DNA from: Oscillospiraceae bacterium
GTDB lineage: Bacteria; Bacillota; Clostridia; Oscillospirales; Oscillospiraceae
DNA length: 34,917 nucleotides
Assembly (NCBI GenBank): GCA_017521485.1
Contig: JAFXCL010000018.1
Coordinates: forward strand, 1-34,917
Reading direction: 5' to 3'
The notes under the pieces were generated by a model. That model searched no databases, was not told where the DNA came from, and saw nothing but the letters and a program-made list of their open reading frames with translations. Made by a program: the position numbers and the translations under genes. Below are positions 25,165-30,406 of this stretch, one piece after another (position 1 is the stretch's first letter; every line of letters starts with the position of its first letter).

Positions 25165-26550
25165 TTCTGTATATTGGTAGGTTTGCTCGGTTTTGCTTTC
25201 CAGTTGATAGACGATGCTCTCAATTGTGTGGCTGGCACTGTATTGAGAGGAGAATGACTGGAGCAGGCCGGTATATTTATCTAAAATTAAAACATATTGT
25301 GTGGATTGGGTGCTATAATCAGAGGAGAGCGCATGCAGCAGTTCTCCGTCACTGTACAAGGTGTTGCAAATCTTGGAACAAATCGCTTCGGCAAGGGCAT
25401 CAGACGGATGGAAGGTGAGAATCATTGTAGTATCTGTTTCTTCCGCAGTTGCACCAAAAATGTGACTGGGAAGCAAAATGTTTCCAATTAGTACATCTTG
25501 GCAGTATTCCTTCATAGCGGCTGCATCGATTGCTTTATTCTTTGTGGCAGGATCACCGTTGAGAGAAATAGTGTATTTACCGTTTTCAAAGGCTTCAGTC
25601 TGACAAAACTGTGTAACTTCACCGCCGCGGCTTTGATTGATCTGATTGATTTGTATATCCAGAAGTGCGTTAAAATCTTCGCCGGAACCTCGCAAGGTCA
25701 GGTCTGATTTTTGTGTACGGTGTATCAAAAATGTCTGACAGTCAATAACGGTTTCCGCGCTGCTTTTCACGTTTTCTGCCTGAACAAGATAGCCGCAGGC
25801 TTGCTCCAACATTCTGGGGGCGTCAAAACAGTCAATGGGTTTATATGTGTTCGGTTCCTCCGGTGATAAAACCTGACACTGATCAGAAATCACGATTTCG
25901 GTACGCTTTGCGATCGTTGCAGTGCCGGCAGTATAGGTAATGGTGTAAACACTCTCCCGCAAAGCTCCGCTTTCATCCAGTACCGCATAACCGGAAGCGT
26001 CGGTAAAGACAGTGCCACTGGGCAGTGCCCATTGTTCCGCACCGGTGGGCTTGCTGAAATTGATACCGATACCGTCTTCTATAGAAACGATCTGAATTTC
26101 CTGATAAAGAGTAGGGTCAATGCAAACTACCGGTGCGTATCTCTGGGTAAATACCTCTGCCGTAATCGGAGCTGTAAAAGCATTTTCGCCGATCTCTAAA
26201 TAACCGCTGCCGTTTTCATAATATTCCGTAAGCGCAACAGAAAAAGTACCGTAATCCAAGGTTTCAACCATAGAGCTGCGCATAGTCTCCAAACCGGGAT
26301 TCTCTATGTTTAGTTTCTGCTGTGAAGTATAGGTAAAATCCTGATTTCCCAAGGAGATCGTTTGTGTGCTTTTAATGGTGTAGGATAAAGACTCTGCTGC
26401 GCGCAGTGGGTCAACCGCTTGTGCATAGAGAATGTCCGGTGCAATCGCTTGTGTGGGTTCTGATGTGCTGTCATTAGAAGATAGACAGACTGCAAGGATT
26501 AGCATAAATAAAGCAAGACAGCAGGCAAGCAGAACTTTAAATTTCTTCAT
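25150..26550 (-). CDS. Unrecognised exported protein, possible lipoprotein with two related lobes
   Basis: This 466-residue protein starts MKKFKVLLACCLALFMLILA, a clear export signal; the following VCLSS could be a weak lipobox (LAVC) with an atypical Val before Cys. The rest is beta-rich and secreted. The two halves look alike in outline: each has a SYTIKSTQTISLGNQDFTYT- or KSSAETVIDCQTFLIHRTQ-like strand pattern, a long strand run, then ALTEYYENGSGYLEIG or QTEAFENGKYTISLNG, followed by an alpha-helical segment. That is how tandem LppX/LolA-like lipid-binding-type domains look, but the assignment is weak. It has a good GGAAGGAG site, its own promoter, and shares the terminator of mtnN. Confidence 0.75.
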   Translation of the reverse strand: MKKFKVLLACCLALFMLILAVCLSSNDSTSEPTQAIAPDILYAQAVDPLRAAESLSYTIKSTQTISLGNQDFTYTSQQKLNIENPGLETMRSSMVETLDYGTFSVALTEYYENGSGYLEIGENAFTAPITAEVFTQRYAPVVCIDPTLYQEIQIVSIEDGIGINFSKPTGAEQWALPSGTVFTDASGYAVLDESGALRESVYTITYTAGTATIAKRTEIVISDQCQVLSPEEPNTYKPIDCFDAPRMLEQACGYLVQAENVKSSAETVIDCQTFLIHRTQKSDLTLRGSGEDFNALLDIQINQINQSRGGEVTQFCQTEAFENGKYTISLNGDPATKNKAIDAAAMKEYCQDVLIGNILLPSHIFGATAEETDTTMILTFHPSDALAEAICSKICNTLYSDGELLHALSSDYSTQSTQYVLILDKYTGLLQSFSSQYSASHTIESIVYQLESKTEQTYQYTETSGQ

Positions 26551-26583
26551 TGCAGAATATCTCCTTCCGTAAGAATTGTATAC

Positions 26584-26612
26584 ATTTTATCGTAGATTTC
26601 CGGTGAAGTCAA
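26584..26612 (-). promoter_or_regulatory. Promoter of the exported-protein gene
   Basis: On the minus strand TTGACT (26607-26612) and TAAAAT (26584-26589) are separated by 17 bases, just upstream of the GGAAGGAG site. Confidence 0.75.
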
Positions 26613-26672
26613 GAAAACTGAGGTGGTCGTGTTCTGCGGTAATGGGTCAAATAAACCGTTAATAAAAAGTGA

Positions 26673-26701
26673 TTGACAAACGGCAATCAGGAGGTTATAA
26701 T
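26673..26701 (+). promoter_or_regulatory. Consensus promoter of the tRNA-Leu gene
   Basis: A perfect TTGACA (26673-26678) and a perfect TATAAT (26696-26701) are spaced by 17 bases, 15 bases before the tRNA. This is the best promoter in the window and suits a stable RNA gene. Confidence 0.95.
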
Positions 26702-26715
26702 ACATAGGCGCACTT

Positions 26716-26798
26716 GCGAGAGTGTTGGAATGGTAGACAAGCACGTTTGAGGTGCGTGTGGTTTCGCCGTGTGGGTTCGAGTCCCATCTCTCGCACCA
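26716..26798 (+). tRNA. tRNA-Leu (anticodon GAG)
   Basis: Acceptor arms GCGAGAG and CTCTCGC pair fully, with discriminator A and an encoded CCA end. The D-region TTGGAATGGTAGACAAG is typical of bacterial tRNA-Leu. The anticodon stem CACGT/GCGTG holds the loop TTGAGGT, giving anticodon GAG, which reads CUC and CUU codons. A long variable arm (TGGTTTCGCC) marks a class II tRNA, and the T arm contains GGGTTCGAGTCCC. It stands alone with its own promoter and terminator. Confidence 0.97.
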
Positions 26799-26877
26799 AA
26801 AAATAACAGAGAGGCTTTTGCCTCTCTGTTATTTTTTATATACGAGGGGACTCGAATAATCTAAATGCAACGCGGGC
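26778..26877 (+). repeat. Direct repeat copy 1, including the tRNA 3' end
   Basis: This 100-base unit comprises the last 21 bases of tRNA-Leu (CGAGTCCCATCTCTCGCACCA), the terminator, and GGGACTCGAATAATCTAAAT plus a GC-rich tail ending CGCGGGC. A second copy starts 170 bases downstream and differs by one A in the A-run and a few bases after the T-run. Confidence 0.95.
26799..26837 (+). terminator. Terminator of tRNA-Leu
   Basis: AATAACAGAGAGGC and GCCTCTCTGTTATT pair around TTTT, with A-run and T-run extensions on either side. Confidence 0.95.
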
Positions 26878-26955
26878 GAGCGTTGCCCGCTGCGGCTTGA
26901 CGCAGCGGAACATTGATTTTCTTTCCGCTTGCGGAAGAAAATGCAAACGAGTCCC
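26847..26955 (+). other. Multi-hairpin element bounded by T-arm-like inverted repeats
   Basis: GGGACTCG (26847-26854) can pair with CGAGTCCC (26948-26955). Between them lie three separate hairpins: GCGGGC/GCCCGC, GCTGCG/CGCAGC, and ATTTTCTTTCCGC/GCGGAAGAAAAT with one bulge. The outer arm plus three inner hairpins gives a cloverleaf-like shape of 109 bases. The strings GGGACTCGAA and TTCGAGTCCC are mirror images of the tRNA T arm. No protein-coding frame of note is present. I cannot tell a small RNA from a mobile repeat. Confidence 0.45.
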
Positions 26956-27048
26956 ATCTCTCGCACCAAAAATAACAGAGAGGCTTTTGCCTCTCTGTTA
27001 TTTTTTGTATGCGGGAAGGGACTCGAATAATCTAAATGCAACGCGGGC
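26948..27048 (+). repeat. Direct repeat copy 2: orphan tRNA-Leu 3' end plus second terminator
   Basis: This copy carries the same 21 bases of tRNA-Leu 3' end, CCA included, without any acceptor 5' arm, D arm or anticodon, so it is only a tRNA fragment. The same terminator stem follows (about 26970-27006), then AAGGGACTCGAATAATCTAA and CGCGGGC. Confidence 0.95.
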
Positions 27049-27061
27049 AATTTCTGATCTA

Positions 27062-27090
27062 TTGAATAATGAGACCATTTATGATATAAT
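27062..27090 (+). promoter_or_regulatory. Promoter of rsmE
   Basis: TTGAAT (27062-27067) and TATAAT (27085-27090) are spaced by 17 bases, 32 bases before the rsmE start. It begins right after repeat copy 2. Confidence 0.8.
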
Positions 27091-27122
27091 ATTCTAAGTT
27101 GTAAACAAGGGAGAATGTACCA

Positions 27123-27854
27123 ATGACCCGATTTTTTGTACCACCAGAGGAACTCAATATAAGCTTTATGGTGCTGACCGGTGAAAATGCCGCCCACGCC
27201 AAAGTCCTGCGTCTGAAAAACGGCGAGCAGGTGATGGTCTGTGACGGACAAGGGGCGGAATGTATTTGCACCGTCAGCGATGTAAGCTCCGGTCAAATCA
27301 GTTTGGTTGTAAACAGTGTGCAGAAGTCATCCTCTGAACCATCAGTCAAAGTCAGTATTTATATGGCATTTCCCAAATCCGATAAACTTGAGCACGTAAT
27401 CCAGAAAGCAACGGAATTGGGTGCCTACGAAATCGTGGCCTTTCCCTCTGCCCGGTGCATTTCCCGACCGGATGAGAAAAGCCTGCAGAAAAAGAAGGAA
27501 CGGTGGCAGAAAATCGCTGCATCGGCAAGTGAGCAGTCCGGAAGAGGTCATATTCCTGAGATTATTATTCTGGGAAGTTACAGCGAGGCTATTTCCCGGG
27601 CAATACAGGCAGACAAAGCAATCCTGTTTTATGAAAATGAACATGCTACAACCCTTCGAATGGCATTAGAAACCGGAACATATCACTCAGTTAGTCTGCT
27701 CACCGGTCCGGAGGGTGGCCTGGAGGACGGAGAAGTAGAAAAAGCCAGACGAGCGGGTATGGAGATCTGCACATTAGGCAGTAGAATTCTCCGCTGTGAG
27801 ACTGCCCCCTTGTGTGCCCTTTCTGCTGTGATGTACCATACAGGTGAATTTTAA
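27123..27854 (+). CDS. rsmE: 16S rRNA (uracil1498-N3)-methyltransferase
   Basis: RsmE methylates N3 of U1498 in 16S rRNA at the decoding region. The 243-residue protein has the N-terminal PUA-like RNA-binding part (MTRFFVPPEELNIS, HAKVLRLKNGEQVMVCDG) and a SPOUT methyltransferase domain with AFPKSDKLEHVIQKATELG, SLLTGPEGGLEDGEVEKARR and LGSRILRCETAPLCALSAVM, the knotted SAM-binding segment. A GGGAG ribosome binding site precedes the ATG. It ends at a terminator shared with the convergent rlmH, another SPOUT enzyme. Confidence 0.97.
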   Translation: MTRFFVPPEELNISFMVLTGENAAHAKVLRLKNGEQVMVCDGQGAECICTVSDVSSGQISLVVNSVQKSSSEPSVKVSIYMAFPKSDKLEHVIQKATELGAYEIVAFPSARCISRPDEKSLQKKKERWQKIAASASEQSGRGHIPEIIILGSYSEAISRAIQADKAILFYENEHATTLRMALETGTYHSVSLLTGPEGGLEDGEVEKARRAGMEICTLGSRILRCETAPLCALSAVMYHTGEF

Positions 27855-27855
27855 T

Positions 27856-27888
27856 AATAAACGGCATACCGTTGGTATGCCGTTTATT
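27856..27888. terminator. Bidirectional terminator between rsmE and rlmH
   Basis: AATAAACGGCATACC and GGTATGCCGTTTATT form a perfect 15-base-pair stem with a three-base loop. The rlmH stop codon (27884-27886) lies within one arm. Confidence 0.92.
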
Positions 27889-28366
27889 TATGATACTTTG
27901 TACCTGCCTGAATGGCTTCTGCCCGATACAGTTGTTCAAGAACCATAATCCGGGCAAGATGATGGGGGAAAGTCATAGGACTCATGGATAGCCTAAAGTC
28001 AGCAATGTCCTTGATCCTTTGGGAAATTCCGAAGGAAGATCCGATCAGAAAGCAAGCACTGCTTTTGCCGGATAATTTCACATCCCGAAGCTTACCGGCG
28101 AGCTGTTCGGAAGAAAGCATTTTACCCTCCGGGGTCAGGGTGCAGAACCAGCAACCCTTTGGGATTTTAGAGAGGATCAGCTCTGCCTCTTTTTCAAGGC
28201 CGGCGGAAATCTGGGCAGGGGAGGGATTGTCGGGAAGTCGGACTTCCGGAAGCTCTAAAAGACGAAAGCTGCAAAATCCTTTCATCCGTTTTTCATATTC
28301 TGCAGCAGCGCTGATGTAAAAATTTTCTTTCAATTTACCCATGCAGATCAATGTGATCTCAAACAT
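27884..28366 (-). CDS. rlmH: 23S rRNA (pseudouridine1915-N3)-methyltransferase
   Basis: RlmH methylates pseudouridine 1915 in helix 69 of 23S rRNA on assembled ribosomes. The protein has 160 residues, exactly the family size, and shows the SPOUT pattern: ITLICMGKLKENFYISAAAE, the YEKR segment, CFLIGSSFGISQRIKDIADF and the C-terminal MTFPHHLARIMVLEQLYRA followed by the invariant Tyr-His end region KYHK. It has an AGGAGG site and the promoter at 28387-28415. Confidence 0.98.
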   Translation of the reverse strand: MFEITLICMGKLKENFYISAAAEYEKRMKGFCSFRLLELPEVRLPDNPSPAQISAGLEKEAELILSKIPKGCWFCTLTPEGKMLSSEQLAGKLRDVKLSGKSSACFLIGSSFGISQRIKDIADFRLSMSPMTFPHHLARIMVLEQLYRAEAIQAGTKYHK

Positions 28367-28386
28367 TTTAATCCCTCCTCACACTG

Positions 28387-28415
28387 AGTATAATACGAAA
28401 ACAGAAAAAATGCAA
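28387..28415 (-). promoter_or_regulatory. Promoter of rlmH
   Basis: On the minus strand TTGCAT (28410-28415) and TATACT (28387-28392) are 17 bases apart. Confidence 0.75.
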
Positions 28416-28468
28416 TCAGAATAAAGATGCATAGCAGCGGTAAGCTATCATTGAAGGGAGGGATCTAA

Positions 28469-28573
28469 TTGGATAAGAAGCAAAAGGCTATTCAGACAGA
28501 TCCGCAGGGCAGCTATACCGGCCGCCCGGAGAATGATATGGAAGTTCCTGTTCAGGATGCAGACGACCTCTAA
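28469..28573 (+). CDS. Small 34-residue conserved-looking protein next to spoIIID
   Basis: A TTG-started frame preceded by GGGAGGG encodes a 34-residue, highly polar peptide beginning MDKKQKAIQTDPQGSYTG and ending EVPVQDADDL. It has no hydrophobic segment. I recall similar short proteins with DPxGSYTG and PVQDADDL in Clostridia, without a known function, so I treat it as real. It has its own terminator, shared with the convergent spoIIID. Confidence 0.7.
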   Translation: MDKKQKAIQTDPQGSYTGRPENDMEVPVQDADDL

Positions 28574-28579
28574 GCAGAA

Positions 28580-28612
28580 ATAGTCCGACCCCAGGGTCGG
28601 ACTATCCCTTAT
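28580..28612. terminator. Bidirectional terminator between the small protein gene and spoIIID
   Basis: ATAGTCCGACC and GGTCGGACTAT form an 11-base-pair stem with loop CCAG, followed by CCCTTATTTTTT on the plus strand. Confidence 0.88.
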
Positions 28613-28863
28613 TTTTTGCGCTGTTCGTATTTTTTTCGGGTTGCCATTCCGCCGCGGATGTGGCGCTGCGCTTTGTTTTCGTCCAAAACCCGGCGCACCT
28701 GCAAATATAACAGCTTATTGTACTGTGAAAGGCGCTGGGAAAGATCCTTATGTACCGTTGATTTTGAAATGCCGAAATGCTGAGCGGCGGTCCGGACGGT
28801 AGCTCCGGTCTCAATAATGTAGACAGCCAGTTCGCAGGCTCTTTTCTCGATCGTATCAGCCAT
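28609..28863 (-). CDS. spoIIID: Sporulation transcriptional regulator SpoIIID
   Basis: SpoIIID is a small helix-turn-helix protein that adjusts gene expression in the mother cell during endospore formation. The 84-residue protein has the family start MADTIEKRACELAVYIIETG, the DNA-recognition segment TVRTAAQHFGISKSTVHKDL, the motif LPQ-like region seen here as LSQYNKLLYLQVRRVLDENK, and the basic tail RHIRGGMATRKKYE. The ATG at 28863 has GGAGGGG upstream; the frame can be extended but without support. It suggests that the organism, or a recent ancestor, makes spores. A sigma-E-like promoter lies upstream. Confidence 0.97.
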   Translation of the reverse strand: MADTIEKRACELAVYIIETGATVRTAAQHFGISKSTVHKDLSQRLSQYNKLLYLQVRRVLDENKAQRHIRGGMATRKKYEQRKK

Positions 28864-28897
28864 AGTTTCCCCTCCGATGCTGTTTGCTGCCAAGAAA

Positions 28898-28925
28898 AAC
28901 TTATGAAGTCGGAATGGGTAATATG
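28898..28925 (-). promoter_or_regulatory. Sigma-E-like promoter of spoIIID
   Basis: On the minus strand ACATATT ends a -35-like box (28920-28925 hold CATATT) and CATAAGTT (28898-28905) is the -10-like box, with 14 bases between. This resembles the sporulation sigma-E pattern, in which ATA precedes CATACANT by 16-18 bases. The spacing fits, and CATA plus the final T match. In Bacillus subtilis spoIIID is read by sigma-E, so the match makes biological sense. Confidence 0.6.
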
Positions 28926-28964
28926 TCTGTCCCACGGAAATTGTGTTGCCTTAAAATGCTTTAC

Positions 28965-28993
28965 TTGACAGGTGGGGAAATCGTTAGTAAAAT
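28965..28993 (+). promoter_or_regulatory. Promoter of the AI-2E family gene
   Basis: TTGACA (28965-28970) and TAAAAT (28988-28993) are separated by 17 bases, 60 bases before the coding start. Confidence 0.8.
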
Positions 28994-29053
28994 AACAAAA
29001 AAAGAGAAAGTCTGTCAGCTTTATGTATATAGATTGAGAAAGGGGCGAATGCG

Positions 29054-30319
29054 TTGCCTGAGATGAACAAAAAGACCCTTAGAAACATTTTTCTGATTGC
29101 CATAGCCTGTATTTTGGCATATTGGATCCTCCACGAGACCGAGCGGGTAAAGGGTGTTTATCAGCTGATTAAAGGGATTCTGTCACCTTTTGTGACCGGC
29201 GCTGCACTGGCGTTTGTGTTCAATGTGCCCATGCGGGCTTTTGAGGGGCTGCTGAAAGGTATCAAGAAAGACAGACTCCGTCGGGCACTTGCCATCTTGC
29301 TGACATTTATCGCAGTAGCTTTGGTTTTAACGTTGGTATTTTTGCTGCTGATTCCGCAGCTTGTAAATACGGTGGAATCCCTGATCCCGTCCTTACAGGC
29401 TTTTGCAGTGAATATTGAAGCCAATGTCAGACAACTCCTGACGGACTACCCAGAAGTGTCCCAATGGATTACCGATAATACGGATATGGAAAAGCTGGAT
29501 TGGGCAAACCTTGTCCAGCAGGGCATTATGGTGCTCAGCAACAGTTTTACAACGATTGTTGGCGGTGCATTCTCTGCCATCGGCAGTGTAGCAGGCGCAC
29601 TGGTGGATATTGTGATCGCTCTGGTATTTGCGATTTATTCTCTGTTCCAGAAAGAAACCCTTGCGCGGCAGGGTAGAAAACTTCTCTATACTTTCCTGCC
29701 GGAAAAAGCTTCGGATAATATTGTCCGGATCCTGCGCCTGTCGAATTCTACTTTTTCCAACTTCCTGTCCGGACAGTGTGTGGAAGTATGTATTTTAGGC
29801 TGCCTGTTTGCAATTGCGATGGCTGTTTTCCGGATGCCCTATATTCCTCTGATCAGTGTGCTGATCGCAATTACGGCGTTTGTGCCTGTGGTGGGCGCAT
29901 TTGTTGGCTGCGGTGTTGGCGCGTTTCTGATTTTGGTAAATAATCCTATGCAAGCACTTTGGTTTGTGGTGATGTTCCTGATTATTCAGCAGATTGAGAA
30001 TAATCTTATTTATCCCAGAGTGGTTGGCACGTCTATCGGACTTTCCGGAATGTGGGTGCTCTTTGCGGTAGCAGTGGGCGGCGAACTGATGGGTGTTGCA
30101 GGAATGTTCCTGATGATCCCTGTCGCTTCAGTACTGTATACACTGCTGCAGGAGTATACCAATAAACGGCTAAGTGAGCTTGCAATTGATCCAGAAAAGC
30201 TGAAAGTACAGCCACCGGAACTCCGATCTAAATTTAAGGAAAAACGGGAGATAAATAAGGAAAAGCGCATCCTCAGAAGGATTGCAAGAAAATCCAACAA
30301 GAAAGATAATAATCAATAA
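29054..30319 (+). CDS. AI-2E family (PerM-type) membrane transporter
   Basis: The 421-residue protein has the layout of the AI-2E/PerM/YdiK family, with about eight helices, a soluble loop after the first helices (LIPSLQAFAVNIEANVRQLL) and the conserved late segments GCGVGAFLILVNNPMQALW, IQQIENNLIYPRVVGTSIGL and GVAGMFLMIPVASVLYTLLQ. Members have been tied to autoinducer-2 export, to sodium/proton antiport, or to permease roles; the substrate here is open. The C-terminus is unusually basic (KEKREINKEKRILRRIARKS). The TTG at 29054 follows AGGGG by eight bases; an ATG nine bases later is an alternative. It is a single-gene unit. Confidence 0.92.
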   Translation: MPEMNKKTLRNIFLIAIACILAYWILHETERVKGVYQLIKGILSPFVTGAALAFVFNVPMRAFEGLLKGIKKDRLRRALAILLTFIAVALVLTLVFLLLIPQLVNTVESLIPSLQAFAVNIEANVRQLLTDYPEVSQWITDNTDMEKLDWANLVQQGIMVLSNSFTTIVGGAFSAIGSVAGALVDIVIALVFAIYSLFQKETLARQGRKLLYTFLPEKASDNIVRILRLSNSTFSNFLSGQCVEVCILGCLFAIAMAVFRMPYIPLISVLIAITAFVPVVGAFVGCGVGAFLILVNNPMQALWFVVMFLIIQQIENNLIYPRVVGTSIGLSGMWVLFAVAVGGELMGVAGMFLMIPVASVLYTLLQEYTNKRLSELAIDPEKLKVQPPELRSKFKEKREINKEKRILRRIARKSNKKDNNQ

Positions 30320-30322
30320 GCA

Positions 30323-30357
30323 TAAGCCGCCAACTGTCTTTGCAGCTTGGCGGCTTA
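30323..30357 (+). terminator. Terminator of the AI-2E family gene
   Basis: TAAGCCGCCAA and TTGGCGGCTTA pair as an 11-base-pair stem, extended by CTG/CAG inside with one bulged base. Confidence 0.75.
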
Positions 30358-30372
30358 CATTCGTTATGAAAA

Positions 30373-30401
30373 TGGTCTGCTGCAATACTTGCAGCAGACC
30401 A
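30373..30401 (-). terminator. Terminator of the protein kinase gene
   Basis: TGGTCTGCTGCAA and TTGCAGCAGACCA form a 13-base-pair stem with a three-base loop, followed on the minus strand by TTTTC. It starts six bases past the kinase stop codon. Confidence 0.8.
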
Positions 30402-30406
30402 AAGCT

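Noticed and set aside
26716..27048. CRISPR array or second tRNA gene
   Set aside because: There are only two 100-base repeats with a tRNA fragment and terminator, no short regular spacers, and the second copy lacks D arm, anticodon and 5' acceptor.
23941..30319. A quorum-sensing module made of luxS, mtnN and the AI-2E family transporter
   Set aside because: The genes are 4 kb apart in different transcription units, the AI-2E family name does not establish autoinducer transport, and luxS-mtnN has a simple metabolic role.
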